Below, one piece after another: positions 9,278 through 17,675 of a DNA stretch of 64,000 nt. Numbering within the stretch: position 1 is the first letter of the stretch; each line of letters begins with the position of its first letter. Below the pieces are notes generated by a model. It had not been told where the DNA came from. It searched no databases and saw nothing but the letters and a program-made list of their open reading frames with translations. Position numbers and translations under genes: made by a program. The DNA is from Streptomyces justiciae (GTDB lineage: Bacteria > Actinomycetota > Actinomycetes > Streptomycetales > Streptomycetaceae): assembly GCF_015163075.1 (NCBI RefSeq), contig NZ_JADDXU010000007.1, positions 421,295 through 485,294 on the forward strand, read 5' to 3'.

Positions 9278-9622
9278 ATGGGTGTTTTCGCACGACTTCT
9301 CCGGAGGTCGAAGACTGCGGAGGAGACGTCAACCGCCGAGGCAGGGGCCGCCACGCTGACGGCCGAAGCCGAGTCGGACGAGGCGACCGAGCCGGCAGCG
9401 GCGAAGGAGCCGGCCGAGGCGCCGTCGGAGGCCGGAGCCGAGTCCGAGCCCGGGGCCGAGACCGAGGAAGCGGCCGCGTCGACGGAGGCGAAGGCGGAGA
9501 CGGACGCGGAGCCGGCGACGGAGTCCGGCGAGTCCGGTGCCGCCGACGGCGTCGAGATCCCCAAGCAGCAGTCCGCCGAAGCGGCGGCCGACAGCGAGGC
9601 CGGCGAGAGCGCCCGCACGTAA
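9278..9622 (+). CDS. Ala/Glu-rich low-complexity protein with basic N-terminal helix
   Basis: No family recognised. The 114-residue product starts with MGVFARLLRRSK, a short amphipathic basic helix that could touch membrane or nucleic acid. About 90 residues follow that are almost only Ala, Glu, Thr, Ser, Gly and Asp, with no predicted fold. The ATG at 9278 has GGAG seven bases upstream. The next gene starts 25 bp after the stop and probably shares the transcript. The strong A/E bias could be a codon-composition artefact, but the ribosome site, the start and the pairing with a recognisable gene support it. Confidence 0.6.
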   Translation: MGVFARLLRRSKTAEETSTAEAGAATLTAEAESDEATEPAAAKEPAEAPSEAGAESEPGAETEEAAASTEAKAETDAEPATESGESGAADGVEIPKQQSAEAAADSEAGESART

Positions 9623-9647
9623 CTACCCCCGCGCGGGAAGGCGAACG

Positions 9648-9914
9648 ATGGGTCTCCTGGACAATTTGAAAGCCAAGCTCAACCCGGCCAAGGACAAGGT
9701 CTCCGGCCTCGCGCAGCAGCACGGGGACAAGATCCAGCACGGTCTCGACAAGGCCGCGAAGGTCGTCGACGAGAAGACCAAGGGCAAGTACAGCGACAAG
9801 ATCCAGACGGGCACGGGCAAGGCCAAGGACGCCATGGACCGACTCGCGCACAAGGACGACGGCGGTACGGGAGGCACGACCACGCCCCCAGCCTCACCCC
9901 CGCCCACTTCCTGA
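9648..9914 (+). CDS. MT0933-like antitoxin-family protein
   Basis: The 88-residue product begins MGLLDNLKAKLNPAKDKV and contains lysine-rich amphipathic repeats (HGDKIQHGLDKAAK, KYSDKIQTGTGKAKD). This is typical of the small MT0933/Rv0909-type family annotated as antitoxins, followed by a Pro/Thr tail. In mycobacteria the family partner is a toxin gene next door; none is visible here, only the A/E-rich gene upstream. The start ATG follows GGGAAGG. Real antitoxin activity is doubtful; many Streptomyces copies stand alone. A strong hairpin follows the gene. Confidence 0.7.
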   Translation: MGLLDNLKAKLNPAKDKVSGLAQQHGDKIQHGLDKAAKVVDEKTKGKYSDKIQTGTGKAKDAMDRLAHKDDGGTGGTTTPPASPPPTS

Positions 9915-9926
9915 ACGGCACACCGA

Positions 9927-9961
9927 CGGACGGCCGTGGAGCAACCGCTCCCGGCCGTCCG
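9927..9961. terminator. Convergent hairpin terminator
   Basis: A 10-bp outer stem (9927-9936 with 9952-9961) continues, after one bulged base, into a 5-bp inner stem (9938-9942 with 9947-9951) with a 4-base loop. It sits between the stop at 9914 and the convergent stop at 9994. Confidence 0.8.
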
Positions 9962-9993
9962 CCGTTTCATGCCCCCGTCAGGGCAGCGGACGG

Positions 9994-10707
9994 TCAGGAC
10001 CAGGCCGCGACCATGTATCCCACGCCGTACGGCGCGTCCTCGTACAGCAGCTGTCCGCCGAGCCCCGCCCCCTCGGCCGCGCCCGCGAGGACCTGCCAGG
10101 GGGCCCGGCCGGAGGCCTTGAGCTCGTACGCCAGCCCGGCGTCCAGCGCTTCGAGGGCCGCCACGTCCGCCGCGCCCAGCGCCCGCGCGACCTCCGCGTC
10201 GAAGGGTGCCGCGCGCTCGTCGAGGTAGCCGGGTGCCTTGAGCGTGCGGCAGGCGCTGGCGTCGCCCATCACCAGCAGTGCCACGCGCTCGGCCCGCGCG
10301 GCGATGCCCCTTCCGACTTCAATACACCGCTCGGCCGCGAGAGGTTCCCCCACGCCGAGCCCCTCGATCGGGGCGTACGACCACCCGGTCTTCGTCAGCA
10401 GCCACGCGGCCACGGCCAGTGAGGTCGGCAGCGTGGGCTCGGCCGCGTCACCCGTGTCCCGGCCCAGTCGTACGTCGACGTCCACGCCGAAGCCCCGGAA
10501 CGAACCCCGCGCGCCCTCGGCGTGCGTCCCCCGTCCGCTCTGTTCTGCGGGCCCGATCACCACGAGCACGTCGGGCCGGGCGGCGGCGAGCACGCCGAGC
10601 GCGTCCGTGCAGGCGGCACGCGCGGCATCCAGCTCGGGCGCGGCACCCGCGGCGACCTCGGGCACGAGGAGAGGCGGACAGGGGCAGACTGCGGCGGCGA
10701 CAAGCAT
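9994..10707 (-). CDS. LigB-type class III extradiol dioxygenase-fold protein
   Basis: The 237-residue product resembles the catalytic subunit of class III extradiol ring-cleavage dioxygenases (LigB/MEMO fold): N-terminal AAVCPCPPLLVPE, then ARPDVLVVIGPAEQ, and ALLVMGDASA in the second half. The classical iron ligands cannot be confirmed by eye, so the substrate and even the reaction are open. The ATG at 10707 (MLVAAAV) is chosen because that motif should be near the N-terminus; upstream in-frame codons run into a tandem repeat only 19 bp away. The gene lies between miaB and miaA on the same strand. Confidence 0.7.
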   Translation of the reverse strand: MLVAAAVCPCPPLLVPEVAAGAAPELDAARAACTDALGVLAAARPDVLVVIGPAEQSGRGTHAEGARGSFRGFGVDVDVRLGRDTGDAAEPTLPTSLAVAAWLLTKTGWSYAPIEGLGVGEPLAAERCIEVGRGIAARAERVALLVMGDASACRTLKAPGYLDERAAPFDAEVARALGAADVAALEALDAGLAYELKASGRAPWQVLAGAAEGAGLGGQLLYEDAPYGVGYMVAAWS

Positions 10708-10725
10708 GATCGGCAGCGTATCGCC

Positions 10726-10870
10726 GTCCAGCGCCGACGTGGCGCCCGCCAACACCGTCCAGCGCCAACACGTCACCCGCCAACGCCGTCCAGCGCCAAC
10801 ATGTCACCCGCCAACACCGTCCAGCGCCGACACGTCACCTGCCGACGCCGCCCGACGCCGACACGTCACC
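10726..10870. repeat. 31-bp tandem repeat, 4.7 units, upstream of the LigB-type gene
   Basis: Units at 10726-10756, 10757-10787, 10788-10818 and 10819-10849, then a partial unit at 10850-10870. The first four begin GTCCAGCGCC and the partial unit begins with the related GCCCGACGCC. The array starts 19 bp upstream of the start codon at 10707, so any promoter or leader of that gene lies in or beyond it. The units abut with no spacers and 31 is not a multiple of three, so neither CRISPR nor a coding repeat fits. Confidence 0.9.
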
Positions 10871-10895
10871 CCTTGATGACCACCCCTTGATGACC
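10868..10895. repeat. 14-bp direct tandem duplication
   Basis: ACCCCTTGATGACC occurs twice head to tail at 10868-10881 and 10882-10895, immediately after the 31-bp array and 49 bp before the miaB stop codon. Confidence 0.85.
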
Positions 10896-10943
10896 ACGTC
10901 CGTGAGATCGCCGCCGTACAGCGCCGAACCGCGGCCCCAGTCC

Positions 10944-12470
10944 TCAGTGCGCCGCGCACCCACCGGTCGCCGCCGGCAGCGGCTCCGGTACCCCGATCTT
11001 CGGCAGCCCCAGCAGCACGCCCGCCGGCTTGGCCGCCTCGGCGGCGTTGCGCTTCTCCCAGGCGTCGCCCGCGCGCGTGCGGCGCACGTTCAGGACGGGG
11101 CCCTCGGCGAGGAGGTGGTGCGGGGCGGCGTACGTGATCTCGACCGTGACCACGTCGCCGGGGCGGACCTCCTCGTCCGGCTTGGTGAAGTGGACCAGGC
11201 GGTTGTCGGGGGCGCGGCCGGAGAGGCGGTGGGTGGTGCCGTCCTTGCGGCCCTCGCCCTCGGCGACCATCAGCTCCAGCGTGCGGCCGACCTGCTTCTT
11301 GTTCTCGTCCCAGGAGATCTCCTCCTGGAGGGCGACGAGACGCTCGTAGCGCGCCTGGACGACCTCCTTGGGGATCTGCCCCTCCATGGTCGCGGCCGGG
11401 GTTCCGGGGCGCTTGGAGTACTGGAAGGTGAAGGCGTTGGTGAAGCGGGCCTCGCGGACTGTGTGCATGGTCTGCTCGAAGTCCTCCTCGGTCTCGCCGG
11501 GGAAGCCGACGATGATGTCGGTCGAGATCGCGGCGTCCGGCATCGCGGCGCGCACCTTCTCGATGATCCCGAGGAAACGCTCCTGCCGGTACGAACGGCG
11601 CATCGCCTTGAGGACCGTGTCCGAGCCGGACTGGAGGGGCATGTGCAGCTGCGGCATCACGTTCGGCGTCTCGGCCATGGCGGCGATGACGTCGTCCGTG
11701 AAGTCGCGCGGGTGCGGGGAGGTGAAGCGGACGCGCTCCAGGCCCTCGATCTTCCCGCAGGCCCGCAGCAGCTTGCTGAAGGCCTCGCGGTCGCCGATGT
11801 CGGAGCCGTACGCGTTGACGTTCTGGCCGAGCAGCGTGATCTCGGAGACGCCCTCGGCGACCAGGGCCTCGATCTCGGCGAGGATGTCGCCGGTGCGGCG
11901 GTCCTTCTCCTTGCCGCGCAGCGCCGGAACGATGCAGAACGTGCAGGTGTTGTTGCAGCCGACGGAGATCGACACCCAGGCCGCGTAGGCGCTCTCGCGC
12001 CGGGTCGGCAGCGTGGAGGGGAACGCCTCCAGGGACTCGGCGATCTCGACCTGCGCCTCCTCCTGCACGCGCGCGCGTTCCAGCAGGATCGGCAGCTTGC
12101 CGATGTTGTGCGTGCCGAAGACGACATCCACCCAGGGCGCCTTCTTGACGATGGTGTCCTGGTCCTTCTGCGCCAGGCACCCGCCGACCGCGATCTGCAT
12201 GCCGGGCCGCGAGGCCTTCTTGGGGGCGAGGCGGCCGAGGTTGCCGTACAGCCGGTTGTCGGCGTTCTCGCGCACCGCGCAGGTGTTGAAGACCACCACG
12301 TCCGCGTCACCGTCGGAGCCCTCGGGCGCGCGCACGTACCCGGCCTCCTCCAGCAGTCCGGACAATCGCTCGGAGTCATGGACGTTCATCTGGCACCCGT
12401 AGGTACGAACTTCGTAGGTCTTGGGCACTGAGACGTCCACTGCCGGGCTCCGGTCGCTGCTGATGGTCAT
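10944..12470 (-). CDS. miaB: tRNA-2-methylthio-N6-dimethylallyladenosine synthase MiaB
   Basis: Radical-SAM methylthiotransferase acting on i6A37 tRNA made by MiaA. The 508-residue product has the N-terminal UPF0004 domain with three cluster cysteines (YGCQMNVHDSE, FNTCAVRENA, VGGCLAQ), the radical-SAM motif CNNTCTFC, and a C-terminal TRAM domain, plus a Streptomyces-type tail ending GGCAAH. The ATG at 12470 has no obvious ribosome site, but TACTCT lies six bases upstream, so the mRNA may be leaderless. Its partner miaA is downstream on the same strand. Confidence 0.95.
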   Translation of the reverse strand: MTISSDRSPAVDVSVPKTYEVRTYGCQMNVHDSERLSGLLEEAGYVRAPEGSDGDADVVVFNTCAVRENADNRLYGNLGRLAPKKASRPGMQIAVGGCLAQKDQDTIVKKAPWVDVVFGTHNIGKLPILLERARVQEEAQVEIAESLEAFPSTLPTRRESAYAAWVSISVGCNNTCTFCIVPALRGKEKDRRTGDILAEIEALVAEGVSEITLLGQNVNAYGSDIGDREAFSKLLRACGKIEGLERVRFTSPHPRDFTDDVIAAMAETPNVMPQLHMPLQSGSDTVLKAMRRSYRQERFLGIIEKVRAAMPDAAISTDIIVGFPGETEEDFEQTMHTVREARFTNAFTFQYSKRPGTPAATMEGQIPKEVVQARYERLVALQEEISWDENKKQVGRTLELMVAEGEGRKDGTTHRLSGRAPDNRLVHFTKPDEEVRPGDVVTVEITYAAPHHLLAEGPVLNVRRTRAGDAWEKRNAAEAAKPAGVLLGLPKIGVPEPLPAATGGCAAH

Positions 12471-12571
12471 CCCTCAAGAGTAGGCGGTCCCGGGAACGCC
12501 TCGCGCCGGGCCGGGGCGCCCCCGGGGTGCGGGGTCCGCGGGGCGAGATCACCATGAGGAGCAGGTGGCCC

Positions 12572-14719
12572 ATGGAATCCGTGACCTCGCGCAGAGTGCT
12601 GCGCGTCCTCGCCTTCGCCGCGGCCGTGCTGTGCACGCTCATCGTCGCCGTGGCGGCCACGGCGCGTGCCACGGTCGTGTCGGCGGGGTTCTACGGGTCG
12701 GTGCTGGACGAGGAGTCGGCGTACGACCGGGTCTACGACCAGGTCCTGGTCGATCCGAAGGCCGCGGCGGTGACCCGGAACCTGCTGGCCGGGCTGCCGG
12801 TACCGGAGGCCGTGGTGACCTCCAACATCAAGCTGGTGCTGCCTCCTGAGACGGTCCGGGACCTCACCCAGGAGCAGATCGGCAACGCCGTCGGGTACCT
12901 CCGCGGCGACCGGGACACCCTCGATCTGTCCGTGGATCTGCGCCCGGTGCTGGACAACGTCGACGACCTGGCCCAGGTCTACTTCGGCGATCTCGTCGCC
13001 TCCGTGCAGAACCGCACCGAGCCGGACTTCGCCGCGTTCTCGGCCGATCTCTCGGCTGCCCTGGAGCACGTCGTCGCCGGTCGCGTCCCCGGTTCGCTGC
13101 CCGCCCTCCCGCTCACCGAGGAGCAGGCCGCCACGGCCGCCGGGCACATCCTCGCCGCGCTTCCCGAGGAGCGGCGGGAGGCGCTGCGGCCGGACGTCGA
13201 AGTGGCCCTGGGCGACGGGGACATCGGCACCGTGCTCGCGACCGTGGCACCGGCGGTGGTGTCCGAGCGCACCCACGACGCCGCCGCCCGGCTGCGGACG
13301 CTCGCGGGCGGCAGCCACTGGAACCTCGACCGCCCCCTCGACCTCGCGGGTCTGGAGAGTGTTCGCCCCTATACGGCGGTCGGGCTCGGGATCGTCGAGA
13401 CCGTCGCCGCCGCGCTGCTGGTCGCCGCTCTGGCGGTGCTGTGGTTCACCGGTTCCGACGCGCCCGGCCGCAGGCCGATGCTGCTGGGCTGGGCGCTGGC
13501 CGCCGGTGGGCTGCTGACGGCCCTGGTGGTCCTCCTCGTACGTGTTGTCGGCGGCGGCCGTCTCGTCGATCCGCCGGCGAGCTGGCCGACCGGCCTCGCC
13601 CGCCTGGTCGACGACCTCCAGCGCACGGCCGTCGACGACATGACGGCCGCGGCCCTGGGCAGCGCGCTGGTCCCGCTGGTGGCGGGGGCGCTGCTCGCCG
13701 GACTCGGGTGGGCTCTTCAGGTGCGCCCCCGGCTGCGGACGGCGCCCGCGGCCGCGTACATCCGTCCGCTGGCGGCCGGCGCGAGCGCCCTCGCCCTCGC
13801 CGGTCTCGTGCTGGTCCCGTTGGCCGCTCCCGAGGCGCCGCGCCGGTGCGAGGGCAGCGTGCGGCTGTGCGACCGGCCGTACGACGAGGTCGCCTTCCTG
13901 ACCTCGCACAACGCCATGTCGACCACCGTCGACCGGTTCATCGGTCCGCTCCAGGACCCGGCCATCACCACGCAGCTGGACGACGGGGTGCGGGCCCTCC
14001 AGATCGACACCTACCGCTGGGAGCGGCCCGACGAGATCACCGCGCGGCTGAAGGACTCCGACTTCTCGGCCGAGCAGCGCGCACTGATCGCCAACGTCGT
14101 CAACCGGGTCAACCCGCCCCGTGAGGGGCTGTGGCTGTGCCATTCGGTGTGCCGGGCCGGGGCGGTCCCGCTGGTGCCGGAGCTGCGCGAGATCGGTGAC
14201 TGGATGCGTGACCATCCGACCGAGGTGCTGACCCTGATCGTGCAGGACGCGATCTCGGGCGAGGACACCGCGGAGGCGTTCGCGCGGGCCGGGCTGGGCG
14301 ACCTCGTCTTCACGCCGGACGACGATCCCGCGGAGGCGTGGCCGACGCTGGGCGACATGATCGACAGTGGCCGGCGGCTGGTCGTCTTCGCCGAGCAGGC
14401 CGACGGCCCGGCCGCGTGGTACCGGAACTTCTACCGCTACGGCATGGAGACACCGTTCTCCTTCCAGCGCCCCGACCAGATGAGCTGCGTGCCGCACCGG
14501 GGCGGCACCGGCAAGCGGCTGTTCCTGCTCAACCACTTCATCACCGCGGGCGGCGGCAGCCGCCTGGACGCCGGCGAGGTCAACGCCCGCGACTACGTCC
14601 TCGACCGCGTCGCGAAGTGCGAGCGGGAGCGCGGCCGGCCGGTGAACTTCGTCGCCGTCGACTACACGACGATCGGCGACGCGCGCGGGGCCGTGGACAC
14701 GCTCAACGCCGACCGGTAG
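12572..14719 (+). CDS. Membrane-anchored PI-PLC X-domain-like protein
   Basis: The 715-residue product has an N-terminal membrane segment (VLAFAAAVLCTLIVAVAATA), an extracellular helical region of about 230 residues, three or four more membrane segments (near LGIVETVAAALLVAALAVLW, LLGWALAAGGLLTALVVLL and LVPLVAGALLAGLGW), then a C-terminal domain of about 280 residues. That domain has a PI-PLC-like pattern: TSHNAMST, GVRALQIDTY and LWLCHSVCR place two histidines and an Asp as in bacterial PI-PLCs. Several cysteines (RRCEGSVRLCDR) suggest disulfides outside the cell. ATG 12572 is chosen over 12554 for its purine-rich upstream site. Substrate unknown. Confidence 0.75.
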   Translation: MESVTSRRVLRVLAFAAAVLCTLIVAVAATARATVVSAGFYGSVLDEESAYDRVYDQVLVDPKAAAVTRNLLAGLPVPEAVVTSNIKLVLPPETVRDLTQEQIGNAVGYLRGDRDTLDLSVDLRPVLDNVDDLAQVYFGDLVASVQNRTEPDFAAFSADLSAALEHVVAGRVPGSLPALPLTEEQAATAAGHILAALPEERREALRPDVEVALGDGDIGTVLATVAPAVVSERTHDAAARLRTLAGGSHWNLDRPLDLAGLESVRPYTAVGLGIVETVAAALLVAALAVLWFTGSDAPGRRPMLLGWALAAGGLLTALVVLLVRVVGGGRLVDPPASWPTGLARLVDDLQRTAVDDMTAAALGSALVPLVAGALLAGLGWALQVRPRLRTAPAAAYIRPLAAGASALALAGLVLVPLAAPEAPRRCEGSVRLCDRPYDEVAFLTSHNAMSTTVDRFIGPLQDPAITTQLDDGVRALQIDTYRWERPDEITARLKDSDFSAEQRALIANVVNRVNPPREGLWLCHSVCRAGAVPLVPELREIGDWMRDHPTEVLTLIVQDAISGEDTAEAFARAGLGDLVFTPDDDPAEAWPTLGDMIDSGRRLVVFAEQADGPAAWYRNFYRYGMETPFSFQRPDQMSCVPHRGGTGKRLFLLNHFITAGGGSRLDAGEVNARDYVLDRVAKCERERGRPVNFVAVDYTTIGDARGAVDTLNADR

Positions 14720-14827
14720 CGCGGGCCGACCGGTAACGCGAGCCATTAGGGCCCGCCGAAGTGGCCGGGGCGCTCAGGCACCCGCAGGATGGGGACGAAT
14801 CACAACAATTGCCGCCGAGAGGACCTC

Positions 14828-15430
14828 ATGCTCTCTTCCACCCCACGGCGCCGGACCGCGACCGCGCTCGCCGGGCTCGTCCTGGCAGCGGTGAGCGCGG
14901 CGTCGCTCGTCTCGTGCAGCTCGGACAGTGACGACGACGGCTCCTCGTCCAGCGCTTCAGCCGCCGTCACGGACTCCTTCTCCGGTTCGGCCCCCTCCGC
15001 CCTCGCCTCCGTCAAGGAGTCGGTCAAGGCGTCGGTCTCGGCCCTCGCCTCCTCCGCCTCCGCACAGGCCTCGGCATGGCTGGCCTCGGTGTCCGCGGAG
15101 ACCGAGCGCGCCAACCGGGCCGCCAAGAACGCTCTCAAGGACGTCGAGGGCAAGGGCAACGCCACTGCCGACGTCTCCCTCACCGGCAAACCGCGCGCCG
15201 AGACGGCCGGACTGCTCGCCGTCGTCGTGAACATCACCAACAGCACGGACGAGACCGCGTCCTACGCCGTCCAGGTCGACTTCCGCGACCCCGACGGCAA
15301 GGTCGTCCAGACGCGTTACGTCGGCGCGGAGGACCTGAAGCCGGGCGGCAAGGCGCAGCCGCTCGCCATCAGCACGGAACCGGCGGAACCGCAGCTGACC
15401 GCCGTGGTCACGAAGGCACAGCGCTACTAG
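14828..15430 (+). CDS. Secreted lipoprotein with C-terminal beta domain
   Basis: The 200-residue product has a signal peptide with lipobox LVSC (SAASLVSCSSDS), a Ser/Asp-rich linker, an Ala/Ser-rich helical stretch, and a beta-rich C-terminal domain (GLLAVVVNITNSTDETASYAVQVDF, then GGKAQPL) resembling FxLYD/immunoglobulin-like modules of Gram-positive lipoproteins. It is predicted to be anchored outside the membrane. The ATG at 14828 follows GAGGA; a start 13 codons earlier (14789) would put polar residues before the signal. It converges on the DegU-like gene, with five bases between stops. Function unknown. Confidence 0.75.
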   Translation: MLSSTPRRRTATALAGLVLAAVSAASLVSCSSDSDDDGSSSSASAAVTDSFSGSAPSALASVKESVKASVSALASSASAQASAWLASVSAETERANRAAKNALKDVEGKGNATADVSLTGKPRAETAGLLAVVVNITNSTDETASYAVQVDFRDPDGKVVQTRYVGAEDLKPGGKAQPLAISTEPAEPQLTAVVTKAQRY

Positions 15431-15436
15431 AGCGGC

Positions 15437-16087
15437 TCACGGTTCGATCAGCCCCGCGCGGATCGCGTACCGGGTCAGTTCGAGGCGGTCGCGCATCCCG
15501 AGCTTGGCCAGCAGGTTCGCGCGGTGCCGTTCGACCGTCTTGGTGCTGATGAACAGCAGCTCGCCGATCTCCTTCGAGGTGTGTCCCTCGGCGACGAGCT
15601 TGAGGATCTCCTCCTCGCGCTCGGTGACGGCCCGCGCGGGCAGCGCGTCGCCCCGGTGCAGCCGGTCCAGGTACGACCGTACAAGAGCGCGTTCCGCGCC
15701 GGGATAGACGAACGGCTCGTCGCGCACCGCGCTCCGGCAGGCCGCGACCAGGTCCCGGTCGGCGACGGACTTGAGCACATAACCGCTGGCCCCGGCCTTG
15801 AGCGCCTCGAAGAAGTACTGCTCGTTGTCGTACATGGTCAGGATGAGGATGCGCAGCCCCGGCAGCCGCCGCGACAGCTCGCGGGCCGCCTGGAGGCCGG
15901 TCATCCGGGGCATGGCGATGTCGAGGACCGCCAGGTCGACCTCACGCGCGCGTGCCAGCTCGACGGCCTCCGCCCCGTCCCCGGCCTCGGCCACGACCGT
16001 CAGGTCGTCCTCGCCGTCCAGGATCAGCCGTACCCCCCGTCGTACGAGGGTGTGGTCGTCGGCGAGCAGTACCCGAACGGGGGTCAT
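15437..16087 (-). CDS. NarL/FixJ-family response regulator (DegU-like)
   Basis: The 216-residue regulator has a receiver domain (acidic pair D10/D11, phospho-acceptor D56 in LAVLDIAMP, conserved Lys in GYVLKS) and a C-terminal LuxR-type helix-turn-helix (VTEREEEILKLVAEGHTSKEIG). Its start overlaps the stop of the kinase gene by four bases (ATGA), so the two are translationally coupled. In S. coelicolor the pair in this position (SCO5784/5785, from memory) was reported as a B. subtilis DegS/DegU-like system affecting antibiotic and exoenzyme production. The DNA target cannot be read here. Confidence 0.88.
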   Translation of the reverse strand: MTPVRVLLADDHTLVRRGVRLILDGEDDLTVVAEAGDGAEAVELARAREVDLAVLDIAMPRMTGLQAARELSRRLPGLRILILTMYDNEQYFFEALKAGASGYVLKSVADRDLVAACRSAVRDEPFVYPGAERALVRSYLDRLHRGDALPARAVTEREEEILKLVAEGHTSKEIGELLFISTKTVERHRANLLAKLGMRDRLELTRYAIRAGLIEP

Positions 16088-17022
16088 CGGTTCCCCCGGA
16101 CGAGCAGTCGTACATCCGTTCCGCCACCCGGTGCCGCCGCGAGCTTGAGCTCGGCCCCGATGAGCAGCGCCCGCTCCCGCATGCCCCGTATCCCGGCTCC
16201 CTCGGTGGCGTTTCCGACGCCCTTGCCGTTGTCCCGTACGAGGAGTTCGACGCCGTCCGCGACCGGCTGGAGCCGGATCTCGGCGCGGTCGGCGGCGGAG
16301 TGCCGGGCGGTGTTGGTGAGGCCCTCCTGGGCCACCCGGTAGAGCACGAGTTCGGACTCCTCGGTCAGGGGCGGCAGTCCGCCGGGGACGTGGTGACGCA
16401 CCGTCAGGCCATGGGCGCTGAACTCGCCCGCCAGCGAGCGCAGGGCGCTGGCCAGGCCGAGCTCCTCCAGGACGCCGGGGCGCAGCCGGCGGGCGATGCG
16501 GCGGATCTCGTCGAGCCCCGCGCGCGTGGCCTCCTGGGCCTGGGCCACCTCCTCGCGCAGCTCCTCGGGGGCCCGGTCGGCGACGCGCTTGAGCTGGAGG
16601 AGGACGGCGGTCAGGGTCTGGCCGACCTCGTCGTGCAGCTCGCGCGCGATGCGGTGCCGTTCGCGTTCCTGCGCGGACAGGGCCCGCCCGGCTCCGGCGG
16701 CACGCTCGGCCTCCAGCCGGTCGAGCATGGTGTTGTACGTCGTGATGAGCGCCGCCGCTTCCGTGGGACCGGCGACGGCGGCGCGGGCGCCGGGCCGGAG
16801 CAGGTCGGCGGCGGCCATGGCGCGGCCCAGCCGCTTGAGCGGGGCGAGGCCGACCCGCAGGACCAGCGCGTTCGCCGCCAGCAGCACCGCCAGGCCCACG
16901 ACCACCACGACCGCCTCGGCCGCGGTCACCGGGGTCGACACGGTGACCGGGCCCAGCAGCAGCGCGGCGGCCACGACCAGGCCGGCGGCGTTGAGCGAGA
17001 AGATCCGCCAGAACAGCGACAC
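16084..17022 (-). CDS. Two-component sensor histidine kinase (DegS/NarX-like, HisKA_3)
   Basis: The 312-residue membrane kinase has two N-terminal membrane segments (FSLNAAGLVVAAALLLGPV and AVVVVVGLAVLLAANALV), a HAMP-like linker, the HisKA_3 motif RIARELHDEVGQTL with the phospho-accepting His, and an HATPase domain (VAQEGLTNTARHS, RDNGKGVG, GIRGMRERA). The extracellular loop is very short, so the signal is probably sensed in or near the membrane. I chose GTG 17022 because GGGA lies eight bases upstream and the membrane segment then starts at once; ATG at 17109 or 17151 is possible. It partners the regulator downstream. Confidence 0.85.
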   Translation of the reverse strand: MSLFWRIFSLNAAGLVVAAALLLGPVTVSTPVTAAEAVVVVVGLAVLLAANALVLRVGLAPLKRLGRAMAAADLLRPGARAAVAGPTEAAALITTYNTMLDRLEAERAAGAGRALSAQERERHRIARELHDEVGQTLTAVLLQLKRVADRAPEELREEVAQAQEATRAGLDEIRRIARRLRPGVLEELGLASALRSLAGEFSAHGLTVRHHVPGGLPPLTEESELVLYRVAQEGLTNTARHSAADRAEIRLQPVADGVELLVRDNGKGVGNATEGAGIRGMRERALLIGAELKLAAAPGGGTDVRLLVRGNR

Positions 17023-17181
17023 GTTCCTGTTCCCGCCCCTCTCTCTTGACGCCTGCCCTACCAGCCTCGGCCCGTCTCCCCGCCCGCGTATATCCGTGAC
17101 GCCACCCATGTCGCCACCGTACGGGGCGATGGCAGCATGCCAAGCCGGCACATGCGATCACCGACCGTGAGGGGAAGAAAC

Positions 17182-17667
17182 GTGTCTGCACCGCGCCTGA
17201 GGGCGACGCCGCTGCCGGGGATCGGGGTCCAGTACGACCTCGTGACCCGGGAACACCGCCATCTGTCCGTGGTGGCGCACCGCGACGGCGCCCGGACGGT
17301 GAGCGTGTACCGGACCGACGACCCCGACTCCTGCGCCCAGTCGCTGCGACTGACCGGGGCCGAGGCGGGCTCGCTGATCGACGCGCTGAAGCCGTCCCAC
17401 CACAGCGCGAGCCTGCTCTACACCACCGACCTGGGGCTGGTCGCCGAGCGCATCGAGGTCGCGGCGGCCTCGCACTGGAACGGGCGGCTGCTGGGCGAGA
17501 CCCGGATGCGGACGGACACGGGCGCGTCGATCGTCGCCGTGCTGCGGCGGGCCGAGGCGATCCCGTCCCCGGCGCCGGACTTCCGGCTCGCGGGCGGGGA
17601 CACGGTCATCGTCGTCGGCACCCGCGAGGGCGTCGACGCCGCCGCGGCGATACTCGGGCGGGAGTGA
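17182..17667 (+). CDS. Cation:proton antiporter regulatory subunit with TrkA-C (RCK_C) domain
   Basis: The 161-residue cytoplasmic protein ends in a TrkA-C/RCK_C domain (DTGASIVAVLRRAEAIPSPAPDFRLAGGDTVIVVGT), which binds small ligands and gates K+ channels or antiporters. The N-terminal part (LPGIGVQYDLVTREHRHLSVV) matches the KhtT-type subunits that pair with CPA2 antiporters. The start is GTG at 17182 behind GAGGGGAAG. Its stop overlaps or abuts the antiporter gene, so the two form one operon that is divergent from the DegS-like kinase. Confidence 0.85.
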   Translation: MSAPRLRATPLPGIGVQYDLVTREHRHLSVVAHRDGARTVSVYRTDDPDSCAQSLRLTGAEAGSLIDALKPSHHSASLLYTTDLGLVAERIEVAAASHWNGRLLGETRMRTDTGASIVAVLRRAEAIPSPAPDFRLAGGDTVIVVGTREGVDAAAAILGRE

Positions 17668-17675
17668 GGGAACCG

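Noticed and set aside
10726..10870. CRISPR array
   Set aside because: Units abut without spacers, unit length is 31 bp throughout, and no cas genes are present.
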